NCBI GenBank assembly: GCA_903970295.1
Contig: CAJCHQ010000857.1
Coordinates: forward strand, 1 to 16,253
Source: Bryobacterales bacterium
Lineage (GTDB): Bacteria > Cyanobacteriota > Vampirovibrionia > Obscuribacterales > Obscuribacteraceae
Direction: 5' to 3'
Length of the DNA: 16,253 nucleotides
Under the pieces are notes generated by a model. It searched no databases. It was not told the origin of the DNA and saw only the letters and a program-made list of their open reading frames with translations. Below are positions 7,010 through 14,146 of this stretch, piece after piece. Position 1 is the stretch's first letter. The number at the start of each line of letters is the position of its first letter. Both the position numbers and the translations under genes were made by a program.

Positions 7010-9085
7010 ATGTCCCCTTTCAAATCAGATGAAATAGTCAAACAACTAGCGGCAGTCCCAGACTCCGCCGGAGTGTATATATTCAAGGACGAGCTGTCCG
7101 AAATTATCTACATCGGTAAAGCCGTCTGTCTGCGCTCGCGTGTGCGTTCTTACTGGAACGAGACTTCCTGGTCCGAGCGACCCAAACTGGCTGTGATGAT
7201 TCCCAAAGTCGCCGGCATCGACACCATTCTCACCAACTCGGAAAAAGAGGCGCTTTTGCTGGAAGCGACTCTGATCAAACAGCACCACCCACGGTATAAC
7301 GTCTCTTTGCGAGACGATAAGCGATATCCGTGGCTGGCTATCACTTACGACGTAGCTTTCCCGCGATTGGTGATGGTGCGCGACCCGGTTCGTTATCGCA
7401 AAGACAACCCGCGGGCAAGAGTTTTTGGTCCGTATGTCGAATCCGGCAATATGTGGCAGACGGTCAAAGTACTGCGCAAAGTGTTTCCGATGCGCCAGAG
7501 GCGGACGCCGCTCTTCAAAGATCGCCCGTGCATGAACTATTACATTGGTCTGTGTCTGGGTCCCTGTCAGAAGATGATTGCCGAAGATACTTATGAGCGC
7601 ATGGTGCGCCAGGTCGAAATGTTTTTAGCCGGTCGTCAACGCGAAGTTGTTTCTCAGTTGAAAAGCGAAATGGAAGCTGCGGCCGAGCGCTTGGAATTCG
7701 AGCAAGCAGCGAAAATACGCAATCGCTTGCAGGCTCTCGAACGCATGATCGAAAAACAGCAGGTGTTTTTCGAAAATCAAAAAGTCAACCAAGATATCAT
7801 CGCTGAATCGCACACTACGAAATTGATCTCGATCAGTCTGCTGAAAGTGCGTGAGGGCAAGATGATTTCAGCCGAGACGGTGACTTTGCCTTTAGTGGAA
7901 AAGACGGGGTGGGATGAGGCGTACCAATCATTTATCGATCAGTACTACACGAGTTGCGAAGACATAGCCATTCCGGCGGAGGTCGTGCTTCAGCATGCGG
8001 TCGAAGATCAAAGCGCTCTGCTGGAGCTGTTTAACAGCAAAGCCACGCATGCCGTAAAGATAACCGTTCCGCAGCGCGGCGGCAAAACAAGCATGATCGA
8101 GATGGCTCAAAAAAATGCTGCGCATTCTCTGGAAAGGGAAATCAGCGATCAAAGTGAAATCGATTCCAAACTTGAGAGTGTGATGAGCTCACTGCAAGCC
8201 GATCTCGGCTTGATGAATCAACCCAGGCGCATTGAATGTTTCGACATCTCGAATATTCAAGGCACGGATAACGTTGCGAGCATGGTCGTTTTCGAGAATG
8301 CAGGTGCCAAGAAGTCCGACTATCGTACTTTCAAAATTCGTAGTGTAGAAGGCGAAGCTAATGACTTCGCGTCAATGAAGGAAGTCGTTGGTCGCAGATA
8401 TTCGCGACTTCAGCAAGAAAATAAACCAATGCCGGATCTGATTATTATTGATGGTGGAAAGGGGCAGCTCAACGCAGCTTGCGAGGCGCTTGCCGAATTG
8501 AAAATTGAGATAGACATTATCGGCTTAGCCAAAAAACAAGAAGAGGTCTACCGACCCGGACGCTCGGAGCCGATATTCTTGCCGCGACGCAGCGCCGGTC
8601 TGCATCTTTTACAAAGAGTGAGGGATGAGGCGCACCGTTTTGCCGTAACTTATCATCGCAAGTTGCGAGCCAAACGATCGGTCTCTTCAAATCTCGACCT
8701 GCTCCCTGGCATTGGCAAAGCGCGGCGCAAGATCATTCTCGATTATTTTGTCTCTTTTGATAAGGTGAAAGCCGCAACTCTTGACGAACTCAAGGCTGTG
8801 CCTGGATTGCCGAAGAACGTGGCGCAGTCTATTTATCAACTGCTGCATCCACCTTCTGCCGACGGAGTTGGACAAAATGCTGGCGATTCAGGCGCTTCGC
8901 CGAAAAAGCCACCTCACGGCCGCGCCACCGCCAAATTAAACGAGAGTGGGCTCTCCACCGCTGCCGGCGAAGGCTCTATCCATGAGGCGGATATTGACGA
9001 CGAGGACGACGAAGCCGACGAAGAAGTTGGCGACGCAGACGATGACAACGAGCTGACCGAGAGCGAAGAATTGGATACTAATTAA
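7010..9085 (+). CDS. uvrC: UvrABC system protein C, with acidic C-terminal extension
   Basis: UvrC makes both incisions beside a lesion in nucleotide excision repair. The N-terminal GIY-YIG nuclease shows GVYIF (21-25), IYIGKA (33-38), Arg44-region and catalytic Glu85. A Cys cluster follows (Cys174, 182, 186). The UVR motif that binds UvrB lies at about 217-247. The C-terminal RNase H-like nuclease keeps FDISN (Asp412), IIDGGKGQL (Asp481) and EAHRFA (His542), and tandem helix-hairpin-helix motifs occupy about 560-612 (LPGIGKAR, VPGLPKNVA). Typical UvrC ends near there, at roughly 600 residues; this one runs to 691 with a Gly/Ala/Pro linker and a strongly Asp/Glu-rich tail (658-689). The ATG has no clear ribosome site. 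All catalytic residues are present, so the enzyme should be active. Confidence 0.97.
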   Translation: MSPFKSDEIVKQLAAVPDSAGVYIFKDELSEIIYIGKAVCLRSRVRSYWNETSWSERPKLAVMIPKVAGIDTILTNSEKEALLLEATLIKQHHPRYNVSLRDDKRYPWLAITYDVAFPRLVMVRDPVRYRKDNPRARVFGPYVESGNMWQTVKVLRKVFPMRQRRTPLFKDRPCMNYYIGLCLGPCQKMIAEDTYERMVRQVEMFLAGRQREVVSQLKSEMEAAAERLEFEQAAKIRNRLQALERMIEKQQVFFENQKVNQDIIAESHTTKLISISLLKVREGKMISAETVTLPLVEKTGWDEAYQSFIDQYYTSCEDIAIPAEVVLQHAVEDQSALLELFNSKATHAVKITVPQRGGKTSMIEMAQKNAAHSLEREISDQSEIDSKLESVMSSLQADLGLMNQPRRIECFDISNIQGTDNVASMVVFENAGAKKSDYRTFKIRSVEGEANDFASMKEVVGRRYSRLQQENKPMPDLIIIDGGKGQLNAACEALAELKIEIDIIGLAKKQEEVYRPGRSEPIFLPRRSAGLHLLQRVRDEAHRFAVTYHRKLRAKRSVSSNLDLLPGIGKARRKIILDYFVSFDKVKAATLDELKAVPGLPKNVAQSIYQLLHPPSADGVGQNAGDSGASPKKPPHGRATAKLNESGLSTAAGEGSIHEADIDDEDDEADEEVGDADDDNELTESEELDTN

Positions 9086-9092
9086 TATTTTG

Positions 9093-9126
9093 AAGCAGGC
9101 AGGCAACCTTACTTAATGCCTGACTT
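9093..9126 (+). repeat. Hairpin after uvrC, second copy of the AAGCAGG/CCTGACTT element
   Basis: AAGCAGG at 9093-9099 and TGCCTGACTT at 9117-9126 can pair (core CAGGCA/TGCCTG). The 12-base string ATGCCTGACTTG is shared with 4528-4539. It could mark the end of the uvrC transcript, but there is no U-tract. Confidence 0.35.
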
Positions 9127-9182
9127 GTGCCAAAATAGAGCCGAAGGACTCCAAGGGCTAGGCATTCGGGCAGGTCAAATAA

Positions 9183-9293
9183 ATGCTCACCAAATTCCGC
9201 AAAATTTATAAGCCAATTATTTGGGTGATGATTATCATCTTTGCTTTGTCAATTTTTTCGCAAGTGATCACAAGCTTTTTGCTCACGCGCTAA
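9183..9293 (+). CDS. Possible 36-residue single-span membrane peptide
   Basis: A short reading frame from ATG 9183 to TAA 9291-9293. The product starts with a basic stretch (Lys4, Arg6, Lys7, Lys10), continues with an uninterrupted hydrophobic segment (about 11-24, PIIWVMIIIFALSI) and ends TSFLLTR. This is the layout of a small membrane protein. An AGG lies about nine bases upstream, a weak ribosome site. Its last 11 bases overlap the 3' end of the convergent MshEN-like gene. Chance AT-rich sequence could give the same appearance; no family is recognised. Confidence 0.38.
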   Translation: MLTKFRKIYKPIIWVMIIIFALSIFSQVITSFLLTR

Positions 9294-10557
9294 CCGCAGT
9301 TGTTCCTTCCAATTGTTTTGCTTCTTCTTCAGTGCGGATGTGTGTGCGTACAGCCCAACGCAGAGCGTGCAGTGCTTCGTCGAAACTGCATGACTTATGT
9401 TCGAAATAATTGAGTGCAATGATTCCTTGTTGGACACTCAACCAGCCGGTGGAAATCAAAAAGTAGCATCGCAACGCTCCCAGGCATATACGCCTGTCTA
9501 TGAGACGATGCGCCAATAACAGATCGGCTGTGCCGAACGCATCTTGTGATGAGGGTGGCGCACCGGCAGCGATACCAAGCTTTTCGACGTCGGCTTGTTG
9601 TATCAACCCTGCTAACCTCAAGACCTCATGAAATCTGACTTGAGTCTTGCACTCATAGGCCGGTACTTCCAAATAGGCAAGAATCTCGGCCAGTGATTGA
9701 TCTGAGTGGTGCAGTTTCTTCAAGCACTCTCCCGCTTCACCGGCCGTGAGCGTTTCGTTGGCAGCCATCTCTTGCAAAATCAGCGCCGAGTCGAGCAGCT
9801 CGAACGAGATCGCGTTTTGTTCAACTAGCATTTCGCCCAGGGATTTTTCTTTGAGTAAACTCAGTTCTAAACATTCATGTACTGCAGCATCTGTTACTAA
9901 TTGAGCAACCACGAGCAGCTCCCCGAGCCGGATTGAGGGACGATGTGGTCCGAGATGAACACCTTGCTCGGCCGATTGTAGGGAGCTGCGGCGTTTGTAA
10001 GCAGACTTCAAACCCTGCACTGCCTGGTCGCGTTTTACTTTGCCGGAGCGAATTTGAGTCTGGGCATTGAGAGCGGCTGCCAGAATTTCGTCCGACATTT
10101 CTCCCAGTGAAACCAGCAGGCGCCCAAGTGGCAAGCCTGTCGCTATGCTTGTTTGCATCGCCGCTTGTAATCGCTCTTCTGGCACGATAGCCGCTGCCAG
10201 TAGCAGTTCGCCCAATTTGTTTGATTCTGTGTCCTTGGGTGGTTTCCAGCCGGCATAGGCGAGGGCTTCGTCGAATGAGGTGTTGCATTGCGATAGGTGG
10301 CTCAGAGCCTGAATTGCTATATCCACTGGCAATATCGAGTCCCTGACTAAAGACTGCGCCTGGACGGCGGCTTGAAGCTCAGCCTCGGTCAGGTAGGCCG
10401 CCATTATGAAGATGCGACCGATCGGCAATCCGGTCGCTCTAGCCGTTTTCATCGCTTCGTTCAGATCCTTTTCGGACAGCAGTTTTGCAGCTACCAAAAA
10501 TTCACCAATCCGCAGGTCAATCTTTGCTCGGGTTACTGGAGCCTGATTTTCTGTCAT
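9283..10557 (-). CDS. Stand-alone protein of four MshEN-like modules
   Basis: A 424-residue cytoplasmic protein with no signal peptide or membrane span. It consists of four related modules starting near residues 15, 113, 209 and 307. Their hallmarks are (R/K)(L/I)GE-L at the start (RIGEFL 16-21, KLGELL 114-119, RLGELL 210-215; the fourth, RFHEVL, is degenerate), then xxLxxAMxx, then LGR/LGE-L (PIGRIF, PLGRLL, SLGEML) and a closing helix. This resembles the N-terminal domain of type II secretion/type IV pilus ATPases (MshEN, T2SSE_N), whose RLGxxL...LxxxLxxQ motifs bind cyclic-di-GMP in MshE. No ATPase domain follows, so a sensor or scaffold role is likely. Modules 1 and 2 are the most alike; module 4 has lost most consensus residues. 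The ATG at 10555-10557 has no clear ribosome site. Divergent from rarA. Confidence 0.75.
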   Translation of the reverse strand: MTENQAPVTRAKIDLRIGEFLVAAKLLSEKDLNEAMKTARATGLPIGRIFIMAAYLTEAELQAAVQAQSLVRDSILPVDIAIQALSHLSQCNTSFDEALAYAGWKPPKDTESNKLGELLLAAAIVPEERLQAAMQTSIATGLPLGRLLVSLGEMSDEILAAALNAQTQIRSGKVKRDQAVQGLKSAYKRRSSLQSAEQGVHLGPHRPSIRLGELLVVAQLVTDAAVHECLELSLLKEKSLGEMLVEQNAISFELLDSALILQEMAANETLTAGEAGECLKKLHHSDQSLAEILAYLEVPAYECKTQVRFHEVLRLAGLIQQADVEKLGIAAGAPPSSQDAFGTADLLLAHRLIDRRICLGALRCYFLISTGWLSVQQGIIALNYFEHKSCSFDEALHALRWAVRTHIRTEEEAKQLEGTTAVSA

Positions 10558-10654
10558 AGTTGCGCTTTTCGAACTAATACTGTTGAGCTTGCCCTATTAA
10601 AATGCCCGAAAATTTCCTCCCACTAACCACCTGCAAGCCTGCCGTTGCAAAAGT

Positions 10655-10670
10655 GAGATAAAGTTATCTC
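10655..10670. promoter_or_regulatory. Near-palindromic operator candidate upstream of rarA
   Basis: GAGATAA and TTATCTC are a perfect 7-bp dyad with a 2-base spacer, in the divergent region between the MshEN-like gene and rarA. A further half-site GAGATA lies at 10679-10684. The compact symmetry is typical of a dimeric repressor site; the regulator is not identifiable. Confidence 0.4.
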
Positions 10671-10699
10671 TTCGATGCGAGATAGCAGTGAGTACGGCA

Positions 10700-11992
10700 A
10701 TGAGTGATACAAAAATCGGAAATGCCCCGCTCGCCGACCGTATGCGGCCCAAACAACTGGATGAATTCGTCGGGCAGGAAGACCTACTGGCGGAAAGCGG
10801 AGTCCTCCGGCAGATGGTGGAGAGCGACCAACTTTCTTCCTTCATACTGTGGGGGCCGCCGGGCGTCGGCAAAACCACTCTCGCCCGCATTGTCACTAGT
10901 AAAACGAATAGTCGCTGGGTTTCATTTTCTGCGGTTGTCTCCGGGATCAAGGAGATCAAAACCGTAATGGCGGAGGCGGAAGCCTTCATTAATATGGAGT
11001 CCCGGCGCACGGTTCTTTTCGTCGACGAGATTCACCGCTTTAACAAATCGCAGCAAGACGCTTTTTTGCCTTATGTGGAAAACGGAACAATCGTGCTCGT
11101 CGGTGCCACCACGGAGAACCCGTCGTTCGAAATTAATTCGGCGTTGCTTTCGCGCATGAAAGTTTTTATTTTGAATGAATTGACGGAAGACAACCTGGTC
11201 ACGATTATGCGTCGAGCCCTGGAAGATTCCGAGCGGGGGTTGGGAAAAGAAGCAATCAGCGTCTCCGATGAGACGCTGCGGCTTGTTGCAGTCTATTCTT
11301 CCGGGGACGCGCGCACGGCTCTAAACAGCCTTGAATTAGCGACTTTGCTTTGCAAAAGGAGGCAAGCGCAAGAGCTCTCGGAGAAAGATGTAAAGGGAGC
11401 GATTCAACAGGCGATTTTGAAGTACGACAAAACCGGTGAGAATCACTACAATCTTATTTCTGCTTTGCACAAGTCTATGCGCAACTCTGATCCTGATGCA
11501 AGCCTTTATTGGTTGGCGCGGATGTTGGAAGCCGGAGAAGATCCTATGTATGTAGCGAGACGCATTGTGCGCTTTGCTTGCGAAGACATCGGACTAGCTG
11601 CGCCGGCCGCTCTTACTCAATCAATTGCCGCTATGCAATCCGTGCAGTTCATCGGCATGCCCGAGGGTAAATTGGCTCTCGCTCAGGCAGTCGTCTATTG
11701 CTCCTACGCGCCCAAATCGAATGCCATTTACCGCGCTTACAGCGAAGCTGCCACGGATGCATTGAACACTATTCAGCACCCGGTGCCTATGCACTTGCGC
11801 AATGCACCGACCGGACTAATGAAAGATATCGGCTATGGCAAGGATTATAAATACGCTCACGACTATGCCGGTGGCAAAGCCGTAGACATGGACTGCTTAC
11901 CGAAGGAGTTGCTTGGACGCAAATATTTTCAACCGAGTGAACGAGGTTTTGAAGGCAAGCTCAAAACCAAATTCGACGGTCAAGAAGGTTAA
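10700..11992 (+). CDS. rarA: Replication-associated recombination protein A (RarA/MgsA)
   Basis: RarA is a clamp-loader-like AAA+ ATPase that acts at stalled forks and ssDNA gaps. Numbering from ATG 10700 (430 residues; GTG 10688 is an alternative, neither has a strong ribosome site): PLADRMRP leads into the AAA+ core; Walker A GPPGVGKT (52-59); Walker [11 protein letters not shown] with Asp109/Glu110; sensor 1 GATTENPSF (135-143); sensor 2 region SGDARTALN. The C-terminal half carries the MgsA tetramerisation domain with [39 protein letters not shown] and [10 protein letters not shown]...[10 protein letters not shown]. Length and motif order are standard. It converges on the coiled-coil gene, with 11 bases between stops. 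Confidence 0.96.
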   Translation: MSDTKIGNAPLADRMRPKQLDEFVGQEDLLAESGVLRQMVESDQLSSFILWGPPGVGKTTLARIVTSKTNSRWVSFSAVVSGIKEIKTVMAEAEAFINMESRRTVLFVDEIHRFNKSQQDAFLPYVENGTIVLVGATTENPSFEINSALLSRMKVFILNELTEDNLVTIMRRALEDSERGLGKEAISVSDETLRLVAVYSSGDARTALNSLELATLLCKRRQAQELSEKDVKGAIQQAILKYDKTGENHYNLISALHKSMRNSDPDASLYWLARMLEAGEDPMYVARRIVRFACEDIGLAAPAALTQSIAAMQSVQFIGMPEGKLALAQAVVYCSYAPKSNAIYRAYSEAATDALNTIQHPVPMHLRNAPTGLMKDIGYGKDYKYAHDYAGGKAVDMDCLPKELLGRKYFQPSERGFEGKLKTKFDGQEG

Positions 11993-12003
11993 TGTGCTGA
12001 AAG

Positions 12004-12648
12004 CTAAGCAATGGCAGCTTTGGTCCATTGTTTGAAGAATTTGACGACGGGAAGGAATAAATGCCACCAGCGGCGTGACTTAAATTCTTCCAGTTCTGCC
12101 CTCGTTTCGGCCAGCATTTTGGCGACACGCGTATTTTCTTCTTCGCAGGTTGTCACTAGCTCGTCGAGAATGTCTCTTTCTGTTTTAAGCTTGGCCAGAC
12201 CGTCCATGAGATAGCGGCGCTCAGTCACGGCAGCTTCTCGTTCGAATTCGAGAGTGCGTATCTGCTTTATTTGTGATTCCAGATAGGGGATGCGTTGAAG
12301 TGTGTAGTACTGGCTGACCATGATCTGTTTCAACGAGGCGTTTTCCTCTGTCAATTCAGTCATTTTTTGCAACAGCGCAATCACCCTGCGCTGCAGATAG
12401 GCAGCTTCCTCCATGGCCTGGGACGCGATCTTTTGTTCGCGTGCCTTTTGCACGACTTCGAGAACTTCACGACGGATGCGTTTTTCACGCGCATACCGAA
12501 CACGGCTGTCCTCGCCGTCTGCCACCATGTCTGATGCCCACTTGAACAGATGATCGAGACCATCGAGTCCGATTGCTGTCTCATGATTGGGTGCTAAATT
12601 GGTACTAAAACTCGGGCTTTGCAAAGCTTCGTTATTTTGATTGCTCAC
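12004..12648 (-). CDS. Coiled-coil protein with amphipathic C-terminus, unknown function
   Basis: The protein has 214 residues from GTG 12646-12648, chosen because a GGGGGG-rich ribosome site (complement of 12653-12658) lies four bases upstream; a GTG seven codons earlier has none. A polar N-terminus (1-50) is followed by a long heptad-patterned, Glu/Arg/Lys-rich coiled coil (about 54-190), interrupted near YYTLQRIPYLE (114-124). The C-terminus RRWWHLFLPVVKFF (192-205) is aromatic, basic and hydrophobic, and could bind the membrane surface. There is no signal peptide, so it is likely cytoplasmic. I do not recognise a family; a structural or scaffolding role is an inference. Confidence 0.7.
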   Translation of the reverse strand: MSNQNNEALQSPSFSTNLAPNHETAIGLDGLDHLFKWASDMVADGEDSRVRYAREKRIRREVLEVVQKAREQKIASQAMEEAAYLQRRVIALLQKMTELTEENASLKQIMVSQYYTLQRIPYLESQIKQIRTLEFEREAAVTERRYLMDGLAKLKTERDILDELVTTCEEENTRVAKMLAETRAELEEFKSRRWWHLFLPVVKFFKQWTKAAIA

Positions 12649-12698
12649 ATGGCCCCCCTTTCTTGCCACCTATGATAAACGCAAAGTTGCAGTTTGTA

Positions 12699-12712
12699 GC
12701 AAAAATTTTTGC
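12699..12712. promoter_or_regulatory. 14-bp perfect palindrome with an A5T5 core
   Basis: GCAAAAATTTTTGC is fully self-complementary. It lies about 50 bases upstream of the coiled-coil gene start, next to the possible leftward -10. An A5T5 tract is rigid and could act as an UP-like element or a protein-binding site. Confidence 0.35.
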
Positions 12713-12947
12713 CACCGCCTGTAAGGTCTTTGTTCGAAGAATGATTTTTACCTCTTGGTATCGTATGCGAAGGCGCGCTTATATAGGCACCAGATCCGCG
12801 CTCCATATATGGTGCTAAGAAATGACCGTCAACATGTCGGTAAACAATTGCCCGACAATTTTCGATACCTGTCGCCGGTCCTATATATGTAACGGGTTCG
12901 ACCCCAGATGCATCAGTTCTTGATTTCTCGGGCGAAGTCGATTCCCA

Positions 12948-13006
12948 GACAACTGGAAATCTCTGACAGATCTGTGGGAAATCTATGACAGATCTCTGAC
13001 TGATCC
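12948..13006 (-). promoter_or_regulatory. Array of 11-bp direct repeats resembling a Pho box
   Basis: Read on the minus strand, consecutive 11-base units begin at 13002, 12991, 12980, 12969 and 12958. Four of the five end in AGAT; the best two are CTGTCATAGAT and CTGTCAGAGAT, with CAGTCAGAGAT before them. The E. coli PhoB box is two CTGTCAT-type heptamers spaced every 11 bases, so both unit and period fit. On the plus strand the same array appears as a 19-base direct repeat (12955-12973 and 12977-12995; one mismatch). OmpR/PhoB-family regulators bind such sites. Which flanking gene it serves is unclear: it lies about 300 bases from both. Confidence 0.45.
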
Positions 13007-13304
13007 TTTTATGGATGGAATTCGTTTGCTGCCGTAAAAGTCAACCGATGACGGTTGAGCAATTTCCTGGAATCTTCTCGACGCCAAACACTCGGCACCG
13101 AAAATTTTCTGACAGCCGTCACATTGAAAATCGGCGGCGCCAACCAACCAAACAAACAAAGTGCTCGACCCCAGTGGGTAAAACCGGGGGGCCGTGCGTA
13201 GTAACACCCAAGACAAGGTCCTGCCGGGCCTATACCTTTATTCTCACGCTTCGTGTCTAGTCGGCACCGGCGCAGCCACCCCAACTAAAAGACTCAAGCC
13301 CAGC

Positions 13305-14123
13305 ATGAACAGTCAAAAGACATCGACTTTTAAAATCACTCTGGCTTTAGTGTTTGCTTTTGGTGGTTGGCTGACCGTGTTGTCTCAGCCTGCCCAGGCT
13401 CAGTACACAACAACGCCGCAAGACCCGTACGTATCAGGTGTGCTCTGGACGGCGCCCGACGCTCAACCGAGTACTCCGCCCCTGGTCGCGCCTGGTTCGG
13501 GAGATGCTCCTCCGGCTGTCACTCCCGGAATGGCTGGACCAGCCGAATTGATGCCGTGGGTACCACGTATCCCGGCGAACACTATCGATCAGGCCACTAC
13601 ACAATTGACCTTGCCCTACGATGCGACTTCACTGATGGCACCAGGCACATTGGGTCCGGCTCTGGCTGGCTCGATACCGCCTCCGCCCTCGAATCCCGCT
13701 GCTCCTCCCGGAATGCTTCAAGCACCTGCGGGGCAGAACATCCCGGCCGCCGACGTCAACATCGGAGCTGACGGCGCCTGGCCTGGTGATGAAGCTCCCA
13801 AAACCAGAACCGGACGTCAATCCACACAGGACTTCGGCATTCTGCGCTACGACGGAACTGGCACAACGCCTTCTGGAACTCAAGTCAACGACTACGGTTA
13901 CCCGGTTGCTCAAAATCCTTACTTAGCTTCTGGTCAGACGCCCCAAAAATCGGATGACCAACCGTTGCAAGCTACCTATGTAGGTAGCGGCACCGCCGAT
14001 ACTTCCACAGTTAATTCCTCACCTAATTTACCAAATGCTTTTTACGTAAATATGGGTACCGGTCTACACACCCAGTTTCAGGGTGCCAATCAGCAAACCC
14101 GACAAACTATCGCACCCTATTAA
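13305..14123 (+). CDS. Exported Pro-rich protein A with GPAELMPWVP motif
   Basis: A secreted protein of 272 residues. ATG 13305 was chosen because it begins a textbook signal peptide: basic N-terminus (Lys5, Lys10), hydrophobic core (11-27) and AQA/Q cleavage after residue 32. A GTG at 13194 would bury it. The ribosome site is weak. The mature protein has no Cys. Residues 39-126 are Pro-rich and collinear with the next gene: DPYV, PGSG, PGMxGPAELMPWVPxIPA (75-91) and LGPALxGxIPPP (116-127). The C-terminal half is Gly/Thr/Gln-rich with STQDFG (173-178) and VNDYG (194-198), and GLH near 253-255. Such composition suggests a surface or matrix protein; no enzyme motif is seen. Protein B follows 23 bases downstream, almost certainly in one operon. 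Confidence 0.8.
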   Translation: MNSQKTSTFKITLALVFAFGGWLTVLSQPAQAQYTTTPQDPYVSGVLWTAPDAQPSTPPLVAPGSGDAPPAVTPGMAGPAELMPWVPRIPANTIDQATTQLTLPYDATSLMAPGTLGPALAGSIPPPPSNPAAPPGMLQAPAGQNIPAADVNIGADGAWPGDEAPKTRTGRQSTQDFGILRYDGTGTTPSGTQVNDYGYPVAQNPYLASGQTPQKSDDQPLQATYVGSGTADTSTVNSSPNLPNAFYVNMGTGLHTQFQGANQQTRQTIAPY

Positions 14124-14146
14124 TTTCACGGCTTTAGGAGGCCAGT

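Larger units (their letters stand above)
12649..13304. other. Gene-free regulatory region of about 650 bases
   Basis: This region lies between the divergent coiled-coil gene and the exported-protein cluster. It contains, in order, a possible leftward -10 (TATCAT, complement of 12672-12677), the palindrome at 12699-12712, the palindrome CCATATATGG (12803-12812), a TGTCGG/CCGACA inverted repeat (12835-12857), the 11-bp repeat array (12948-13006), and a C/A-rich simple stretch near 13140-13160. A short hairpin-forming segment follows at 13215-13238. Reading frames here (for example 13015-13260) show no protein-like pattern. The long untranslated leader implied for the first exported protein is unusual. 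Confidence 0.5.

Noticed and set aside
9093..9126. Intrinsic terminator for uvrC.
   Set aside because: The stem is short with a long loop and no U-tract follows, so I list it only as a repeat/hairpin.
12893..12904. GGGTTCGACCCC, which looks like a tRNA T-arm.
   Set aside because: The T-stem does not pair beyond two or three bases in the correct register and no acceptor, D or anticodon arm can be fitted upstream.
12955..12995. A 19-base direct repeat that might suggest a CRISPR fragment.
   Set aside because: Spacing between copies is only three bases and the whole array has an 11-bp period; there are no spacers and no cas genes.
13015..13260. An 81-codon plus-strand reading frame in the long gene-free region.
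   Set aside because: It has no ribosome site, a composition unlike the neighbouring proteins, and overlaps the regulatory-looking region and leader.
13194..13304. N-terminal extension of exported protein A from GTG 13194.
   Set aside because: It would place 37 residues in front of a normal signal peptide; the ATG at 13305 gives a standard exported precursor.
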